Shown here piece after piece: positions 33,255 through 43,980 of a stretch of DNA of 64,000 bases. The stretch comes from Mytilinidion resinicola (lineage: Eukaryota; Ascomycota; Dothideomycetes; Mytilinidiales; Mytilinidiaceae). Numbering within the stretch: position 1 is the stretch's first letter; every line of letters begins with the position of its first letter. Under the pieces are notes generated by a model that was not told the DNA's origin, made no database searches, and worked only from the letters and a program-made list of their open reading frames with translations. Location of the stretch: positions 619,053 through 683,052 of the forward strand of contig NW_022985455.1 of the NCBI RefSeq assembly GCF_010093595.1. Direction: 5' to 3'. A program made the translations under genes and the position numbers.

Positions 33255-36200
33255 TTACACAGGAATCGCATCACCGCCGCCGCCCGATGAGCTCAAGAGA
33301 TCATGCTCAACCAAAGGCTCTACATGTCAAATCAGCTAAAGATCCAGAAACCAATGCGTCGAATACACGGGGTTGAGTAGCGGTGTCAGAAAAATGAAAA
33401 GTTATAGAAAATGCTCAGTGTAGTAATTTGAATATTGTCACCTCCCATAGCAAGCTACTCAACCTACCCTCCGGCGGCTCCGGTCATGCCTGAACCAGCA
33501 GCAGAGGAATAGGCCCAGAATATGAGGGGATCGAATGTTCAACCAAAACTTCATCCTAGCGATTAGGGAAGTATGAAAAGAGGAGAAAACTTACTCAGCG
33601 TTTTCACTACCGCCGTTGCAGGCCGCCCATCTACGGCAACCGACGCTGGGCCGAAGGATCGGGAAAGCAGATAGGGTCAAGATCTAGGGTGTTGTGGTTT
33701 CCAACGGAATCAACCTGCTTATGATATTAGCCCAACCTCTTAGCTTATCGGTTGCGATTAAGCTGTTCTGGTAAGAGGGGGCCTCAGAAGCTTCGCTGTT
33801 TGCATAATCCCTTCGATATCCGAACACTGGGTCCTGACGCCCTCCCGGAGTAGTGTTCGACGAACAAAACCCCCGGCAGAGGCAGGTCCATGATGAGCGG
33901 GATGCCGAAGATGATTCAATATCAAGTATAGGAAAGGGTATCATCATCGTTACCAGAAAAGTAGGAGAATGGGGTGAACTTACGTCTTTCTGGGAAGCGG
34001 AGACTGAGACATTTGCGACAGCCGATGCTCGGTCGTAAATCTGCACTGTAGGCGGGCTCAAGATCTGGAGTGCTGTCGTTTCAAACGGAATCAACCTGCT
34101 TATGATATCAGCCCAACCTCTAAAACTATCGCTTGCGATCAAGTTGTTCGGGTAAGAGGGGGCCCTCAGTACGCTCTCGGTCTTTGCATGATCCCTTCGA
34201 CATCTGAACACCAGGTCCTGATGCCCTCCCGGGGGAGTGTTCGACGAACAAATCCCCCGACAGAACCAGGTCCACGAATGGGATGCACGAAGAGGATTCA
34301 ATATCAAGAATGGTTTCTCATCATCGGTGCCAGGAAAGAAAGAGAATGGGGTGAACTTACGTCTCTCTGGGAAGTGGAGGCCGAAACCGTTTGCGCCAGC
34401 CGAATCCGATACTCGGTCGTGAAGCCAGCACAGCAAGTTGGCACAAGATCTGGAGACGTGTTCTTTCAAATGGAGTCAGTCTGCGCAAGAAATTAGCTTA
34501 GCCTCTAGAACGAGTGCTTGCGATGGGGTTGTGATGGGGTTGTGATTGTAAAAGGGGTGTCAGAAAAGCTCAAGCAACATGTTCCTTCGGCATGCGAACG
34601 CCGGGTCCTGATACCCTCTCGGGGTAGTGTTCGACGAACATAACCCCCGGCAGGGGGCCAGGTCCACGAACGAGCGGAATGCTCGAAGAAATTCATCGTA
34701 GTAAATGAAATGTATCATCATCCGAACCAGGAAAGAAGGAGAATGGGTTGAACGTACATCTTTCTTTGAGAAGAGGAGGCCGAGACCGGTACGAGAAGAG
34801 AGGGAACCTCCTGGATCTATATGTCGACGGACGAATCAGCGATAGCTTCGAAGAATCAAGTTCGGAAAATGGATGGAGTTGAGTGCATCAGAGTTCTTCT
34901 CCAGTTTTGTCTTCAGCCTTCATCAACAGCGAGTGCCATTGTTCAAGACACCCGGATTGAGAAGACAGAGTAATTTGAAGTATCATGGAATTTCATCATT
35001 TGCTTGGAAGAAAGTTCGCAAGGAAATGTTCCGACTCACCAATTCTAGGTCAGCGATTAGAAGTCCGCACTGGGAGAAATACGAGTTGGCCTAGAAGACT
35101 GGATGCGACAGGTCAGCTCGGGTTTCGAAAGCTGATAAGAAAAAATGTGCGTTGGTGCGAAGTAATATCAGATTTTCCTTTCAAAGTAGTTCTCATGAAC
35201 AACCATGTGTTGAGGAAGCACCCTCTCCACAGGCTGTTCTTTGGATAGGGTGTGCTCTTTGATTTTTGGGTAGTGGCACACCCGAGTCTCATTACAATAA
35301 CGCATTCGATGATGCGAGGAAAGAGAAACAGAAGAAACTTACACGTCTTCGAAATGCCTCCCATATACGATCGACCCGCAAAGGAGGACCGGACCTGGAA
35401 GTCGAATTGAATCTCTCGACGATGCCATAAGCGTATTTGCCACGTCGGCTACTCTTTGGAACTGCAACAGTTTGAGTTAGCAATGGTCTTCGAGTTAACA
35501 ATAGAAGTCGAGTGACGCTGAGTTCGATTCAGAAAGTTTTGGACACAATTTTCTTCATGGCCATCAGCCGAACGAAACGTTGGTCGATTGTCACAAAGGG
35601 AGACGGGGTATCGAGAGATAAGAAGAGACGGAACTTACGCACGTTATATTGTCGTCGCTCCCATCCACGGTGGCGAGTGGGCTCTGTTGCTGTGTGGACC
35701 TGTCGCTCATCGTGGTATGGTTCGAGAGGGAGGAGATTCGTGCCAACGAAGACTTACGCGGAATAGAGGTCGACGTCGACGTGGGCGTCGTCCGGTGGCC
35801 CAATGCGGGCACTCCCTACAGAAGACATCAGAAGCTGCCGTGCCCAGGCAAGAGATATTTGGAGACGGGAGGGGAAGGCCAGACAAAGTCATTCAGCATG
35901 AGCCAGTAGCTTCTGCACGACGACGATTGTGTGTTCATCATACCGGAGGAAGAAGAGGTGGAAGATGACGGGGGACTTACATGGACTTCTTCGACATTGC
36001 TGCCGTGGAAGGTCTCCTCCAACTGTCCTTGGTGTTGACGCGTCCGAGGCCGAGGCCCAGAACGCGACATCCTAAGGAGCCGACAGCCACTGGCCTGCGC
36101 AAGGAGGTTAGTCGGGAGCTCCGGGCAACCCTAGCTGCGTGTGGTTGAGTGTAAAGCTGCTTACCTGAATGTAGACGAGGAAGGGCTGGAGGCTGGCGGA

Positions 36201-36255
36201 CAGCCGCTTCGTGAGGTGGCTCTCCGCCAGCCTCAAACGCGAAGCGGCTGCTCAT
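33255..36255 (-). CDS. Possible undescribed many-exon gene (model unresolved)
   Basis: The minus strand holds eight exact GTAAGT sites at 33253-33258, 33589-33594, 33978-33983, 34355-34360, 35337-35342, 35633-35638, 35752-35757 and 35975-35980, plus GTAAGC at 36159-36164. Roughly one per strand per 4 kb is expected by chance. Short open stretches end at several of them, for example a segment with SARIGPPDDAHVDVDLYS before 35757, one with YGIVERFNSTSRSGPPLR before 35342, and one with FGPASVAVDGRPATAVVKT before 33594. A plausible start is the ATG at 36255 (MSSRFAFEAGGEPP). I could not link all exons in one frame, and the tandem duplications inside disturb frames. It may be partly decayed. No family recognised; extent and termini are guesses. 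Confidence 0.35.
33697..34840. repeat. Three tandem ~380-bp units, family C
   Basis: Units begin near 33697, 34077 and 34463 (spacing 380 and 386 bp). All share a core gtgttcgacgaaca followed by cccccg words and a gaatgggg/gaatgggtt-gaac block adjoining the minus-strand donor-like site; the third unit has GTACGT instead of GTAAGT. Indels between units include lengths not divisible by three, so a common reading frame is not kept across them. Confidence 0.85.
36189..36250. repeat. Two interleaved perfect inverted repeats (12 and 11 bp)
   Basis: gaggctggcgga at 36189-36200 is the exact reverse complement of 36223-36234, and cagccgcttcg at 36201-36211 is the exact reverse complement of 36240-36250. 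The arms are ordered A-B-A'-B', so the two pairings cross rather than nest. The block lies just inside the proposed start of the many-exon gene. Confidence 0.85.
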
Positions 36256-36259
36256 CCTC

Positions 36260-37980
36260 GCTCGCAGCTGATAGGAAGGCTTGCTGGGAGCTAGGAAGCC
36301 CGAAGCGTGACTGAGGAAGAGCCTGCGAAGGGGTGAAGTGGGGAAACGTGTTGTAGGAAGAGGGATGAAGGGTTGTTGTTGTGGGAAGGTGGACGACTCA
36401 CAACAAAATCGAAAATTTAAAGGCCGCTCCGTGTGCGAGCCTTGGCGGCAGTCCCCTGACATCGAGGGGAACGCGTGGAAACGCCGGGGCACTATAAGAA
36501 CTTCGCTGCCACTGGGTAGACTCTAGGCAAGCTGCCTGAGGAGGTGAAGAGGCCTAGACAAGCCGGCAGCGATCAGGGCCAAGGTCACAGCAATTGGAGC
36601 AGCGCAAGACAGCGATTGAAAGTGGCTCTGAGCTGTAAAAGAGTCTGTAGCATGGCTTGCTGTGTGTTGGGTGTCCAATATCAGTTCCCCAAACACAGGG
36701 AGACACTAACGCTTTTCGAGCGAGGAGCGGGCTGCACCGCAAGCTCACCATGCAAATGTGCACACAGTGGTGCGGCGGGGAGAATGAAGGGAACGGGAAG
36801 CGCTACAGTACTTCTTTTGACAGTCCAATTCATCTTTTCATCTATTTGGAGGGTGCACAGAAAGGTGGGTTCATCGAGTGCCAGCAGCCACGCCGCATCT
36901 GCCAGATTTCAACGCTCTACAGATTGATCAATATACACAGATTCTCAGAATGGCACCTCGGAGGCACAGTTTTAAAGCGTTTCGCCCCTCGTATCTACAT
37001 TGTTCACTATAAGCCTACCCTCGCGGCGTGGTTCAAGCTCGTTAGTAGCCAGTCACTGACAGTAGCACTCCCAGCAAGACTGCTCGACATGTACCCAACC
37101 TGTCGTCTCTGTGCCAATTGATAGTCCCTGCGGGACAAAATGACAGCAAGAATGGCGCCTTCTACCCCCTTCGCTCGAACCATCATATCGCTTTCGTTGA
37201 AAGCTCCGATTCGCGACCTCTGTGAATACGAACCACCGACCCAGCTACCACTACCAGTAGCTCCGTTTGAGCACTGAGCCACAAGTTTAGGCACACCGCT
37301 ATATCAATACACGGGCTTTACTCTTGTTCGCGCCATATCGGTGAAGGAGTGGTGGCCCAGCCAGCCTGTAGCCAGTTGGTCAAGAGGCAGTCTGATGGTT
37401 ACTGTGTCAACCTTTACATCGCGTTCAGATTTCAGGAAGCCCATAGGGGTACTCTAAGTAGAGCTGAGCAGATGTAGTCAGACTCCCCGTAAAAATTAAA
37501 GCGAGCATCAGACAGGCGGCTAGAAAGCAGAGACTAAAAGTTAATGGGGCCGATGGGACGGATGGTAAATAGCTTGAAGAGCGGCACAGGGCTGAACTGG
37601 AAAGGTGATAACCTGGACACATACACGAGATATCAAGGTCCTAGACTCGATGGAAAGGCTTCAGGTGGAAGTCCAGCGCTCTCGCGGACCCTAAAAAATT
37701 TCAAAAAACAACGGTGAATAGTATAGTAAGAATCTTAACCCTTCCAACAACATTCTGACCACCAGCCTATCACTTTGAAACACCCCTCTAGGCTCTTGAA
37801 GAAAGAGCTCAACTTGCTTCTCATTTCGCTTCTAATCCCTCTTCGCTAATTTAGTCACCCTCCTCCGCCTTCAACTCCTCCGCCAAACTCTCGAGAAAAT
37901 TTCGCTAATCTGCCCCAAGGAATAACCGAAGCTCCACTCTCCTCTATCATCCACATGTTTTTCCTCAACCCAGCATAACA
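36260..37980. other. Gene-free spacer
   Basis: No supported gene. A plus-strand frame at 36657-37121 is open for 154 codons but has no recognisable motif. The part at 37770-37975 is pyrimidine-rich, like fungal promoters, and precedes the small frame at 37989. Confidence 0.5.
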
Positions 37981-37988
37981 CCCCGTAT

Positions 37989-38243
37989 ATGCCCCGAGCA
38001 CTGCCGGATACAGCAACAACTAGTGGAGAGGGAAGCGTCGAGACAGTTCACGCTAAGTTGGAGCTCATGGCCTTGGGTGAATTTCAAGCTCTCGAGCGGT
38101 CCGTGGACGCTGGCTTTGTTGAAGAGGACGTTGAGGCGGAGGTGACGGCCTCGTCTGTAGAAAATGGTAGAGCAGATGCAATAAGTTCATATTTTTATGT
38201 CCTAGAACGCCACGGGGATTTAGCATCTTGGCTTTTGGTATAA
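37989..38243 (+). CDS. Small acidic hypothetical protein
   Basis: An 84-residue frame starting MPRALPDTATTSG is preceded by about 200 bp of CT-rich DNA typical of fungal promoters. The product is acidic (FVEEDVEAEV segment) and has no signal peptide or membrane segment. No family recognised. It could be the surviving first exon of a larger gene, since nothing similar continues downstream. Confidence 0.25.
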   Translation: MPRALPDTATTSGEGSVETVHAKLELMALGEFQALERSVDAGFVEEDVEAEVTASSVENGRADAISSYFYVLERHGDLASWLLV

Positions 38244-38617
38244 TGAACAGCCGGACTTTGCCTATCCTTCTCCGAGCTGTCAGCTAGCTGGTAGCTGATC
38301 AGTCAAGTAGGAGTCTGATCCCGCTTCAGCAACTATCGCGTTGTATTTAGATTTTCGAAAGCCCATGCCCCAAATAATTGTAAATCGAGTCTACCTGGAC
38401 GTTTTGTAAGAGACCGTGGCTCGAAAGATGTTCAATCTTTCCTGTGGACAAGTATGTAAATTACTATTCCCTATCTAAAGATGATATCTTAAGGTCCCCC
38501 TGACCCCACCGTCTATGCTCAAGCTATCCCTTTGTAGATGAACCCCGGTGGGCTTCAAAAGGCCTGACCCCCCCCCCGGGGGATTCTCGATTCAAAGGAC
38601 AACACTTTGCCCCCGAA

Positions 38618-40708
38618 ATGGAGTCTGCCTTAAATTACTCAGCTGGAGAGCCTCGAAGTGGCTACGGGAAGACGTGCCAAAATTGCTCACGTGCAAAGTA
38701 CAAATGCACCTATCGGACCATGCTTGCTGCCAACGGTAAGATACATCCCTTCAAGAGCTTTTGGCTCCATAGAACTTGGTTTCGCTCGCTTTGATTTATG
38801 TGTAATATGTGTAAGTGCTAAGTTACTTTGGGATTCATAGATGCTATCGTCTGCAGAAAGTTTGCCAGCCCATTGTCTCGCTTCGTAAACGTAAAAGGGC
38901 AGCCAGCGCAGGGACTGCCCAGATTGAGGAAAATGATGGCAATTTCGGGTCTTTTGTACCGTCTCAAGCTCTTATAACGCCAGCTCATAAAGTTGAGCAA
39001 CCTACCATTAGTGGTCTCTCATCATCCTATGTCAACAACGACCCTTCTAACTACGCACGGGACTCCGCCTCGATATCGCCGGCCACCCATTCTTCCCTTA
39101 CTACAACCGCTGCTACCTTGAGCGTCGATACGCTGCCATCCTCAATTGCTAACTTTACGCCTTCTTACGATATTCCGGAACCAACGGCTGAAGAATAGCT
39201 GAGCGACTATCGTCGCTTCTTTCTCCCAATGTTTCCTTTCCTTTACATACCCTCCTCTATGCACGCCTCGGATCTCCGCCTACAGAAACCTTTCCTCTGG
39301 CTGGTTATCATATCGTTAACTACTAAGTCGGCCACGGAGCAGCTAGCGAAAGGTGAGACGATTCGTCGGACTTTTGCCCAGAAAGTCATTGCAGGACACG
39401 AGAAGAGCTTAGATATCCTCTTGGGTACATTACGCTATCTTGGCTAGTATGTTTGCCCCCATCAGCCAGCTGTTACACTTTAAGAGTAATTGACCTGCTA
39501 ACTCGAGATCAAGGTTTCAAATCCACAAAAAGGACAGAGTTTACCTGACTATATGGACTTAGCTAGTCGTAGGGCTTGTATATGAGCTTGGAATCCATAA
39601 AGGGGCGCGAAGCGAAGAAGATGTCGGATAATTCTCATCCAAACTTTCCGGGTTTCCACCCATCTTGATGGCGCCGAAGGTGCAACCTACAGAGAAGCGT
39701 CGAGCTATTGCCATCGTGTACTTCCTGACTCCGATGTAGGTCTCCTTTACTTCTGTACCAACGCTCTACTCTTGCCAGCGGTCTTTCTGATACTTGCCGA
39801 AAAAGGGTCTGGACAGGTCCCCAGCAGATGGAACCACTTCGATGGACAGTATACTTGAATGAATGCATCGACATACTCATCGAAGAAAAGGAAACCGAGC
39901 TGGATTTCTTGCTTATCCATCAAGCGAGGTGTCATAAGATCATGGACAAGGTCACTCATTTCTCTGTCAATTCAACCGCCGAAAGTGGAAATCCCAAAGA
40001 CCCAAGAATCCGCTTTGTCAACACAATGCTCCACAAGCTGCAAAAAATGCAGCAAAACCTACCTCCCGTATTACAGTCAAACAGTCAACCCCCCGCCCCC
40101 CTCCCTCTTTAACACGCTCACATTAACTAACTACTCCTAGAAACCGCCCTCCTCCACATCTACAACACTTCTGTCATCATCCGCGAAGCTGCCCTCCACC
40201 GCCCCAACCACCCCGAGTCCTCAGATTGAAGTCCTCAGATCGAGATCCCCACCGCATCTCCTCCCTCACTGCCCTACTAACCGCCATCGAGCACTGGACC
40301 GAACTCAGACACTCCATCCCCGTCCGGGAGTGGATCGGCATGACCTTCGCAGTGTGCGCCTAGCGCTCCCACTGCACCATCCTGCTCTTCAAACTTTCCG
40401 TACTCGACGAGGTCGGGTGGGATAGGAGTGAAGAGCAGAAGCACGTAAACTTGCTTGATGTTCTCGACAGGCAGACTCGGGGGATGGATGAGCTTCCCAA
40501 GCTGCATGGGCTTGTTGACGCGGTGGCTACGGGGGAGAGCGGGGTGTGGTTTAAGGCGGAGCGGTTAATTAGGGGGATGAGAGCGAATTTTGCGGCAGAG
40601 ATGGGGCCTATGGGAGGTTTGGAGGAGAGGGAGGAGGTGGAGGTGGACATGGGCTTTGTGAATGATCCATGGTTTACAGAGCTGTTTGCGGCGAGCTGGG
40701 AGTTTTGA
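38618..40708 (+). pseudogene. Zn(II)2Cys6 transcription factor pseudogene
   Basis: From the ATG at 38618 the frame gives GKTCQNCSRAKYKC, the first half of a binuclear zinc cluster (CX2CX6C). The second half resumes after a short intron-like gap as CYRLQKVCQP followed by RKRKRA. The matching regulatory domain continues in the same order through the region: YRRFFLPMFPFLYIP, RPFLWL-like QKPFLWLVII, EKRRAIAIVYFL, MEPLRWTVYLNECIDIL (39828), LLHIYNTSVIIREA and, to 40708, HVNLLDVLDRQ. Stops interrupt it at 39196-39198, 39445-39447, around 39561, and 40361-40363 among others, so it is a decayed full-length gene. The cysteine pair expected around 38800 is also lost. Such proteins are fungal transcription activators with a central regulatory domain. 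Confidence 0.8.
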
Positions 40709-41334
40709 TATAATGAGGGGATGGGAGTACGTGCCGGAAGGAAGAAAAAGAGTTATCAGCGTTGCATAGACGCGTGCTTTCTGTATTTCGTTCACGGAAG
40801 AAGGGAGAGTATGTACAAAGTTTGCACCATATATTCACGATTCGCTGAGAAGCACGCTAGTTATTATAGAAACGACTACCATTAATCACAGGTGTTAACG
40901 CCAGAACACTCGAAATAGATGCCCATAGTTCACCGTGGGCAGTAGTCCGTGTAAACCACGATCTATCAATCGGCTCCGCGATTTAACGTGCACCTATTCA
41001 AACCCAATCTAATCAATGCTCTCAAACTCTGCCCGCTGAGTTACTGCCTACTCTATGAGCTCTCTAGACGCTATATTCAGGCTGCACATAGAACCTCAAG
41101 GTGGCCCGATCATGTAAGATCCTTGTCCACCTACAGCACTTCCAACTCGACGCATCTGCTCCCCTCTGAAGACTCCCCTCTTCTATCGAATACGAAGATA
41201 GGCCCCACATTATTTCCCTAGTACTCTGGGTTACGACATATTTAACGACGACATGTACAGTAGCCCTCCCAATCTCGCCATATCTTCATATCCAACCTCG
41301 TGTCAAGCGCACAACATCCCTCCCCTCCACCCCC
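40709..41334. other. Gene-free spacer
   Basis: I see no gene or repeat of note in these 626 bp; short frames at 40988-41221 and 41253-41468 have no motifs. Confidence 0.5.
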
Positions 41335-41996
41335 CTACCCAAAATCCAGCCTCGCCGCCAACCTCAACCCATACCACACCATCCCCCCAATTGCCACCAG
41401 ATTCAAATGAATGCTCATCGCATGATAATGCGAAAACGCCTTCTTCCGCGCCCGCATCTCGTCACTGACGTCGGGATCGCTGGCTTTCTTCCCGTCGCGG
41501 GTTTCTATGCCTCAAATTAGCTACACTTCACCCTCTCGTCCTCCTAAAACCGCAATTTAATCGATATATATACTGTCAAGCCCACGAACTCGGACGGCCT
41601 TGGTTATCGAAGAAAGAGAAAGGGAAGGAAGCGTTGCCACATACCCTGCCACCCTCTCTCCACCATCGCCTTCTGCGTCGCCGGCCCGAACTTCACCAGA
41701 TTCAGCACGGCCATTCCCCCCGCAAGTGCCAGCGGGAGCAGATCCCCCATTGATCGCCTCAAGCTCAGCGGCCCGTACGGCGGGAACGTCGCGGCGGTGA
41801 GAGCGAGGAGGAGGGTTTGGCCCTGGAAATAAACGGGAAATACGCGTTTGTTGAGAGTGGTGAAGGCGCTTCGTGGTAACGCGTTGTAGCAGACTTTGGT
41901 CATGACGAAGGTCTGGTAGAGGGAGGTGCCGAGGAGGGTGGCGTACGTGAAGAAGTGGTAGGGGCCGAGGGTGGTAAGGGTAGAGAGGGTAGGCAT
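41335..41996 (-). CDS. TMEM205-like four-helix membrane protein
   Basis: Exon 1 is 41996-41645 and exon 2 is 41504-41335, giving 173 residues; the 140-nt intron starts GTATGT and ends CATAG. The protein has several hydrophobic segments: PYHFFTYATLLGTSLYQTFV at the N-terminus, FQGQTLLLALTAATFPP, LLPLALAGGMAVLNLV and, in exon 2, LNLVAIGGMVWYGLRLA. The FGPATQKAM motif and ETRDGKK...DEM...FSHYHAMSIHLN in the last loop are characteristic of the TMEM205-like (DUF4149-type) family in fungi. The human relative affects cisplatin resistance; the fungal role is unknown. The splice is supported by continuity of the family motif across it. Confidence 0.85.
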
Positions 41997-42121
41997 AGCG
42001 AGGGGAAGAGAGGGGCGGTGAAGAGGATTCGGCGAGGGCCACGGGGATATATAGGGACGAAGCTTGAGGGTCTTGGAGCCGTAGAGTATGTACTAAATGG
42101 CTGCCTGATGAATGGATCACG

Positions 42122-42649
42122 TGACTGATAAGTCAGCACGCGTCGCTTAAGTTTAGCTCCTCTGCCACGCGGCCCCTTACCTGCACTCGTACAATGTTAT
42201 ATTCGTACATCGCAGAGTCTCCACTTGATCAGTGGTTCACTACGATGGAATTTCTTAACCCTAAAACGTGGAAATTGACTTCTCATCCTACCGACTTCCA
42301 GACCGCATCAAACATTTCATGTTACTCAGCTGACAGTGACTTAGAATGGTTGAACGTCTGGACTTTTGTCTCCTCTTACAACAACTGTGGAGCATCACCT
42401 CAGTTGCTAATAAAATACGCAGACTAAACACTTCTTGAAAAATCCGCTCTAAACTCTTTTTAGCCTTGATATATACACAAGCACCCACACCTCACCTCTC
42501 CAAACCATCACCTCAAAGCTCCAATATATGTACAAGAGAAAAACTCATCTTCCATTCCAACACTCCTTCCACCAACCTACCCTCCCACACCTACTCCACC
42601 TCTCGTCTCCGTGCCTCACTCGCCCTCATAGCATACCCCACCAAGTCTC
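42122..42649. other. Spacer between TMEM205-like gene and AA9 gene
   Basis: No gene recognised in these 528 bp. They must contain the AA9 3' region and the TMEM205-like promoter. Confidence 0.5.
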
Positions 42650-43980
42650 TTAGTATGCGATATCACGCGGATGCTTCCTCTCCCCCTGTTCCGGCCCCTT
42701 CCTGAAATAAGTGCGCATAATATAATTAAACCACTTCAAAAACTCCTTCAGCGTCATCCCCGCCGGAAGCGGCGTGCTCGGCAGTTCGCCGCTAGAGTTA
42801 TCCGTGCCAGTCGGGACAGCGGTGGGGAGGACGCTAGTCAAAAGGCCAGAGGGCAAAGCTGTGAAGCTTCCGATGCCAGTGAACGCAGGGAGCCCTGTTG
42901 GGATGGGAATGCTAGGAAGGGAGGTGCTGGGCGGGCTACTGGGAGATAGGGAGGATGGCGCAGATGTGGATGTCGGGGTCGGTGTTGGTGTGGCCGCAGC
43001 TGCGCTCGAGAGTACAAGAGTGGAAGTAGTTGCCGTGCTGATGGAGCTGGAAGCACTAGTGGTTGCTTCTGCGGCCGCAGCGGTGGCGGACGTGGACACA
43101 GACGGGGTACCAGCAGTGGATGGCGTAGCGACAGCGCTGGAGGTTAGAGAGGATGCAGCAGCTGTCTGCGAGATGCTCTCGGCACCGCTGTACAGCGTAG
43201 GTCCGGGGAGAGCGTAAGACGCGAGCGTCTGGTAGATGTTGACGAGGATGCCCGCATCGTCTTCTTTGTAGAGTCTAGTCCCAGCTACTCCGGCGGGCGC
43301 GTCGGTACCAGATCCTGTAATGGCGAGGTTGATGCACTGTTGCTGTCAGATTCAATTCCACGGAACTACAATTATTTGATGAGGGGACTTACAGCTGGGT
43401 AATTCTGCGCCCCGTCTTCGGTGCCTGCAGAGTGGAGGGCAATGATTTCGTGCCTCAGCACGTAGTTTCCCGTTGTGATACCAGAAGGAATTTTGAGGGT
43501 CCAGCTGTTGTTGTTGGCAATCAATTCATCCGTTGCCCAGTACCCCGGCACCGTTGTGTCATCAATCAACCCAGCCTCATCGATCTTGAAGAAGGAAAGG
43601 TCGTCCTTATCCACGCTCTCGCACTTCCCACTACACTTCGCCAGGTAACTGAGGACAGGGCCGTGGTGAGACGACGGCCAAGTCGTCCACTGTAATTCCA
43701 CAGTTCCCCCTGCAGCGACGGTGGCGTGGGCCTGGCCGGGGGTCGCGTCTTTGTGGCAGGTGATATTGGAGGTACCGTATGCGTCTGGGGCAACGAAGCC
43801 GTTATCGAGACAGTCGGGGCAGGACCAGCCGACCACGGCAGGAGGAGTAGATTGGTATTGGAAGCTGGGGTCATAGCCTTGGTAGTAGGTGCCGTCTGCT
43901 ACGATGCCGGAGACGTGGCCGTGAGCGACGGTGGAGGTGACGAGGGTGCTCAAGAGCGTGGCTAGTTGGAGGAGCGACAT
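42650..43980 (-). CDS. Secreted AA9 lytic polysaccharide monooxygenase with C-terminal extension
   Basis: Exon 1 is 43980-43393 and exon 2 is 43336-42650 (424 residues). A signal peptide (residues 1-19, ending STVA) precedes His20, the N-terminal copper ligand of the histidine brace. His105 (SHHGPV) and Tyr194 (QNYP-C) fit the other copper-site positions, and His177 lies in LRHE. AA9 enzymes oxidatively cleave cellulose or related glucans outside the cell using copper and H2O2 or O2. After the catalytic domain (to about residue 245) comes a long Ser/Thr/Ala/Pro-rich linker, and a C-terminal tail with [18 protein letters not shown] and a basic end instead of a CBM1. Substrate cannot be told from sequence. 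The intron is 56 nt. Confidence 0.93.

Noticed and set aside
35588..35968. A 126-codon plus-strand frame
   Set aside because: It runs antisense to several minus-strand donor-ending exon-like segments and is Arg/Gly-rich without motifs.
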